From Rhabdornis inornatus (Eukaryota > Chordata > Aves > Passeriformes > Rhabdornithidae), in NCBI GenBank assembly GCA_013397075.1, contig VWZS01006018.1, forward strand, positions 434,001-498,000: a stretch of 64,000 nucleotides of DNA. Direction: 5' to 3'. The translations under genes were made by a program, and so were the position numbers. Each line of letters begins with the position of its first letter. Within the stretch, counting starts at the first letter, position 1. The notes under the pieces were generated by a model. The model worked only from the letters and a program-made list of their open reading frames with translations. It was not told where the DNA came from and did not search any database. Of this stretch, positions 59,481-64,000 are shown one piece after another.

Positions 59481-62400
59481 CTGAATGAAGCAGAGAGAAA
59501 CAACAGAGTTAGTGCTCTTGCTTACAGGGAGAACTACGAACTCTTTTTTTTAATTTGCTTTATTCACATTTTTGCTGGTTCCACCACAGTGGGACCGGGA
59601 CAGGAACTGCTCAGCTAGAAATTCCCTCCTGTTAAAGCCCAGGGTATGGAAGGAAGGGTCACCACATGTCAGGAGTGTCCCTGCAAGAGCAGGAGAGCCT
59701 GTTTTATGTTCCAAAGTAGAACTTCTTGAGAGTCTACATCAGCCCACAGGCTCTCACCTTCACATTTTGATAGACCAGCACATAGTTCAGAAAACTCTAA
59801 CAACATGATATGAAGTCAATATGAACAGTACAACACAAGGCACTGAAAGCCAGAGTCTCTCATAAACACTTTATATGTAAAGCAAGGATTGTACCAGTAC
59901 CTGCTGAAAAACTACTTCTGGAATCTTGAATCTTGCTGAGTATGCCCGAAGAATTTCTTACCATACAAGGTCTAAGTCTTTTCCCTAAGTCTTCTCATAG
60001 CTACATGCACAGAGTTTGGAACAGGAACGGGATAAAGTCCCAACAAACCTCTGAAGGACAGAGCACACTTCCAACAGGCTGATTCAGGGGTTGTAATTAC
60101 TCAAGAAGCACAAACACAGAGTAATCCCACTTGTGTCTAGGGAAAGTCAAAGCTTGCAGGAGCTGGAAATCTTTCACTATTACATTGTGAAATGTGAATT
60201 TTTTCCCAAGAAGCCTGGTGCTTGCTGACTTTGCTTCCAGCACCCACCAGCTGTAGCAAACTGCCCCACTGAGAGCAGTGTTTGGAACACTGGGAGGTAC
60301 AGCCTTGGAACAGAAGTCAGCCCAGTAACAAACACTCCAGAGGCCTCTTCACTAAGGCAGTTCAGGGTGATAAGAAACTTGGCAGATGTAACCACAGGAA
60401 CACTGGTGAAACTCAGATTAACAAGGATTGGGGTCATGGTGTCACTCTGCACCCCGGAACCACTGCAGACAAGCCCAGCAAATACAAGATACTATAAAGG
60501 TCTGGCACCAGTGTTAGCACAAAGGACACATTAACAACACCCAGACTGGCTGGGGGCTCTCAGGAGGAGCCCTTTTGCAGCGTCCTGCCCCATGTTGCTT
60601 TGAAAAATACTTCATTGTTAGACTAAACACACAGAATCCGCACTGATTTTTAAAGCCATCTGTTAATTGGAGAACTGAGAAGTCCTCATGGACCACAGTG
60701 TTTTTCAGGAGTTCTCTTCCATTGTAATACTCCTCTTTAAGCAGCTGAATATCCATCTACAGAGCTAGAAGAGTGGAGCTATAATCCAATTCAGCAATTA
60801 GAGCTTTATTCCCTCACTAACCTTCCTTCCCAGGAACATGTTCCATCAGGATGTAAAAAGGTCTGCTCTGCAGAAGCACACTGTGAACTTGAGTATCCAA
60901 GTCTCTTATTAAATAGTTATTTTTATTAAGATCCTGAAAAATGAGGAACTTACATGAACCTATTTCCAACAGTATTTATCACAATGATTAGTTTTAAAAA
61001 CTGGAAATTTGATTTGTCAACAGACTGTAGGGACACCTTCCTTTCTGTGCCAATTGCTCCATGGAAGGGCTTTGCAGGGAGCAATGAAGTGCCCCCATCA
61101 TCCCCAGTGTGGATCAATCAGATACCTGGAACCTGTGTCTCTCCAGCTCAGGAATAAGCAACACTCACCACTTGGACATTTATTTGTGGCATGTTTTCCA
61201 GCATTACAAAGGGGGAGTCAAAACCACGTTTGTTTCTGAAAAACTGGCGAGTTTCTGTGCAATAGACAGCAGATGCCCAACTGCCTGGGCCGACAACACT
61301 TACAAAAATAACCTTTTCAAAACCAATAACTCATTTTCCACCAAATGATTGTTTTTCCTTTTTATAGAAAGGGCACCAACCTTCCAATTCATGGGTTATT
61401 TTCATCAAACGTTTCAAACAGTTAACAGCAAATACATTTTTATTTTTAGAATAAACCACAAAAAAACCTACTCAAGAGACTGAACTTTGTTGTTCTGAAG
61501 GTAAGACCTTGAACAGATTGATCAGAAGATGAATAGGGGATTACAAAGCTGCAACAATATAGATAAACATTAATTGACCTAATGTTTTCTAGAGGCATCA
61601 AAGTGTTTTATATGCAGTACTTATTCATCATACAAAAAAGAGATGTGAAGATAAAATACAGCTATGCCAGTGTTTAAACTTTAAAAATGTTATTCGAGGA
61701 GGTGAATGCTGAAAATTAAATCTGAGATAGCAGAAGTGTGGTACAAGGCATTAGCTGCACAAATAAACCTCTGGGACCAAGCTCTCTGTGTTCTGAGTTT
61801 AAAAGAGACCAAATCAGTTGTTTTGGCCTTGGAGGAGTTATCAAATCTGATCTTTCACATCACTGTGAACTGTCACTTCATACGCTTTCATTAAAGTTTA
61901 AACAGTTCTAGAGAATCCATACTACAAATGTTACAGTGATTTAACCCACTTCCCTTTCAGGTGAAAGCATCTTAAAAATCCTCACTTTAACTGAGCCTTA
62001 AAGGCTGTTTTGCCTGTACATTTTCCTGTCCTGCCAGCTCCTTGCCTCTTTCAAAGCTCTGCAGTTTCCTACAGTGGTTATTTCAGTGTCTGAAAAGAAT
62101 CATCTGGTGCTGTACCAGTGACAGGAACCAAAGAGGGACTGTGCCTAACATCCCTTGTTCCTGAGTGCCTGAATCCCCAGGTGGGCAAGGCTGAACACAA
62201 AAATACCTTTTAGCTTGTGCAAACCAAGCGTGGTTCATCTTCTTGGTTCTTATCCCTTGTGCTGAAACACTCCAGGGTCCAGTTGTCTGTTAACATCACT
62301 CAGCATATTATTTCTGGCATTTGCTCAAACTATCACCAGAAAGTTTCATCAGCATCTGAGACCCATTTGAGTTACAAAAACGGCTTTTGAATAAACATGC

Positions 62401-63494
62401 TTCAGGTCATACAAAGTAAAAAAAATTTAAAAACCTGAAACAGCCAAAAATCCACAACAAAAATCCCCCACCACTCCTTGCTCAGATTCCAACCTATCCC
62501 ACCTGAATCCTTGTGGACAACTGAGTGCCCCCAGTTCTCAGCAGCTGGACTAGAGCCGTCCCTTCCTGCCCTCCCCACTGACAGCACCTCCTGAGGAAGC
62601 TCAGCCCACCCCGAGATGGGCAGATTGAGCAGATGCCCAACTTCTGGACAGGTAAAGCGTGATGAGCCAAAAAATGTCATGGATCCCTCCCAAACAGCTC
62701 AAACCACATCACTGTGACACACTGCAGACAGAAACCTTGGCATCATTTCATTCAGAGAGATGAATTCTCCTGAACACAGGAATTTCTCTTTGGAGTTGTG
62801 TTTTCACCGTGTAGTTTCCAATCCATTCTCTCTGTCAAATGAAGTCCCAAATCACTCTGGTCCAATTTCTCAGCACCACAGGTGCTCCAGCTTCAGTCAC
62901 ACCTTCCTCATGAATTAGAGATTTTTGTTTCCCATCTGTCAGTGGTTTTGGGGGTTCTTTAGCATTTCAGACCTGTGAACATGTGCTGAAGCTTCCTGCT
63001 TCCCAGGTATCCCAAATGGCTGTGCCCTACCCGCGTCTGACCTACCCACACTGCTCTAATAAGAGATCCAACACTCTTTTCCACCCACTCCAATTCTCCA
63101 AGACAATACAACAATATGAATGTTGGAAGTTTGAACAGATTCTTCAAACATTCCTACTGTAGACTCATTTCCAGGAAGGGATTCACTGTTCAGTCACTCA
63201 GCAGGGCACTGCCATTCCCACTGCTGACTGACCTTTACTGCAGAAGGAAAAAGCTTTTACACAACTTGCCTTTGCCACCTCACGAAGGGAATGCATTACA
63301 GCTTAGAGCTTCTAAATCTGTATGTTTGCTTAAAGGATTTTATTATGCTAATATTGAATTACTGGGCATAATTACGAACCAGTGTGTGAATAGTGCGGAT
63401 TTAGCCATCAAACTGGATCTCAGGTAACACAAGCAGCTCCTAAACAACAAATTCCAAGGAACCTCAGACAAGCAAACCAAAGGTTTGTGCTTAC
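59481..63494. other. Intron of the right-end gene
   Basis: Runs between the two coding exons on the minus strand, with GTAAGC at its 5' end and a pyrimidine-rich acceptor at its 3' end. Open frames at 60180-60452, 60514-60756 and 62402-62680 do not fit the reading phase and have no good splice pairs. No repeats were recognised. Confidence 0.55.
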
Positions 63495-63676
63495 CTTGAG
63501 TTAGTGCTTCATCCAGGAACAACTTTAGCCTCCTGCTTCTGAGCCCAAAAACTTTTGCTGTCTCATGCAGAAGACCTTTGTAGGTTAATCCATTCTGACC
63601 AACAGGGTTTTCCATTAGGAGAGTTCCCACTGTTCCTTTCTGGCATTCTGGACAGGATAAAACAGCTGAGTCACTA
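63495..63676 (-). CDS. Internal coding exon, unknown gene (near C-terminus)
   Basis: Minus strand, 182 bp with 60 complete codons. The acceptor tract TTTTATTTCTTACCAG and the donor CTCAAG then GTAAGC are both strong. The protein begins SDSAVLSCPECQKGTVGTLL, continues MENPVGQNGLTYKGLLHETA, and ends KVFGLRSRRLKLFLDEALTQ. With the terminal exon the order is strand, helix (TYKGLLHETAKVFGL), strand (RLKLFLDEAL), and final strand (KTLYVHV). This order resembles a C-terminal ubiquitin-like or related beta-grasp domain. That is an inference from pattern only. The Cys-X2-Cys pair could be structural. The acceptor is tandem (CAG, TAG), so a second start three bases on (63673) would drop one residue. 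Upstream exons lie beyond the right edge. Confidence 0.78.
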
Positions 63677-64000
63677 CTGGTAAGAAATAAAATTACTTTG
63701 TTTATCTGGGTAAATCCAAATTTAGGATTTCTTCTTCCATTTAATCTCTATTTCTTCATAGTACTGAGAGATAAATTAGCAACATCAGCCTACAGATATT
63801 CACTAAGCTCATGATTATAGAGCCAGAAATTTAAGTGATGACTGACAGCTTGACCAACAGAAAACTTCTTTACATGGGTCAACAGGATAACACAGAGTCT
63901 GGGAAACATTAAATATTTCAACAGGACATAGAAACCACTACGTGCAGAAGCTCACCAAGCACCTACTGATGATCAAATCCCCTGTAAAAACCACATTTTT
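63677..64000. other. Intron continuing beyond the window
   Basis: AT-rich sequence preceding the acceptor of the 63495-63676 exon on the minus strand. No further exon is seen before the window edge. Confidence 0.55.

Noticed and set aside
60180..60452. 90-codon minus-strand frame rich in hydrophobic and Thr/Ser residues
   Set aside because: No splice borders in phase, and the opposite strand is also open over the same stretch.
60514..60756. Minus-strand frame starting MDIQLLKEEYYNGRELL in the right-end gene
   Set aside because: It looks protein-like at first, but it cannot be joined to the flanking exons: in the incoming phase the frame hits a stop. There is also no clear donor.
62402..62680. 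92-codon minus-strand open frame in the right-end intron
   Set aside because: No acceptor/donor pair fits, and the composition is not clearly coding.
1..64000. Bacterial-type systems, CRISPR arrays, tRNA or rRNA genes, intact retroviral genes
   Set aside because: No operon-like gene packing, direct-repeat arrays, cloverleaf sequences, rRNA motifs or long retroviral frames were seen on either strand.

Overview
The window looks like vertebrate nuclear DNA, most likely from a bird. Long AT-rich non-coding stretches carry only short, scattered candidate exons with GT-AG splice signals. There are two CpG-rich islands, worn CR1 LINE remnants of the sauropsid type, and few young repeats. There is no bacterial or viral gene layout. 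Nearly all long open frames are chance or shadow frames in intron or island DNA. The species cannot be fixed from the sequence.

Right end (about 58.9-64 kb): the best-supported gene runs on the minus strand and enters from beyond the window. An internal coding exon (63495-63676) and a terminal exon (59398-59480, stop and 3' UTR) join in matching phase. They give an 86-residue C-terminus with a beta-grasp-like (ubiquitin-like) pattern. I could not name the gene.

Centre (41.2-42.6 kb): a strong CpG island has splice donors on both strands facing outwards, at 42002 (minus) and 42346 (plus). This suggests a head-to-head promoter. The plus transcript would have a 5' exon, a 95-nt intron and a second exon with a well-placed start codon. 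It would run right and converge on the right-end gene. The minus transcript would run left through the rest of the window.

Left two thirds (0-41 kb): probably mostly intron of the minus-strand transcript. I list short minus-strand exon candidates that have good splice sites and, in most cases, a single open frame. Several join in compatible phase, but each is individually weak. No protein family was recognised.

The region 31.56-34.9 kb contains an assembly fault. Single-N gaps separate contigs, and a 1,334-bp block is present twice (31957-33290 and 33559-34892), with a GC-rich minisatellite at the break. Other notable structures are a perfect 65-bp inverted repeat (8716-8780 / 9012-9076), a 138-bp stretch with no C on the plus strand (1085-1222), a purine-only-like minisatellite beside an unexplained CpG island at 11 kb, and two CR1 remnants.
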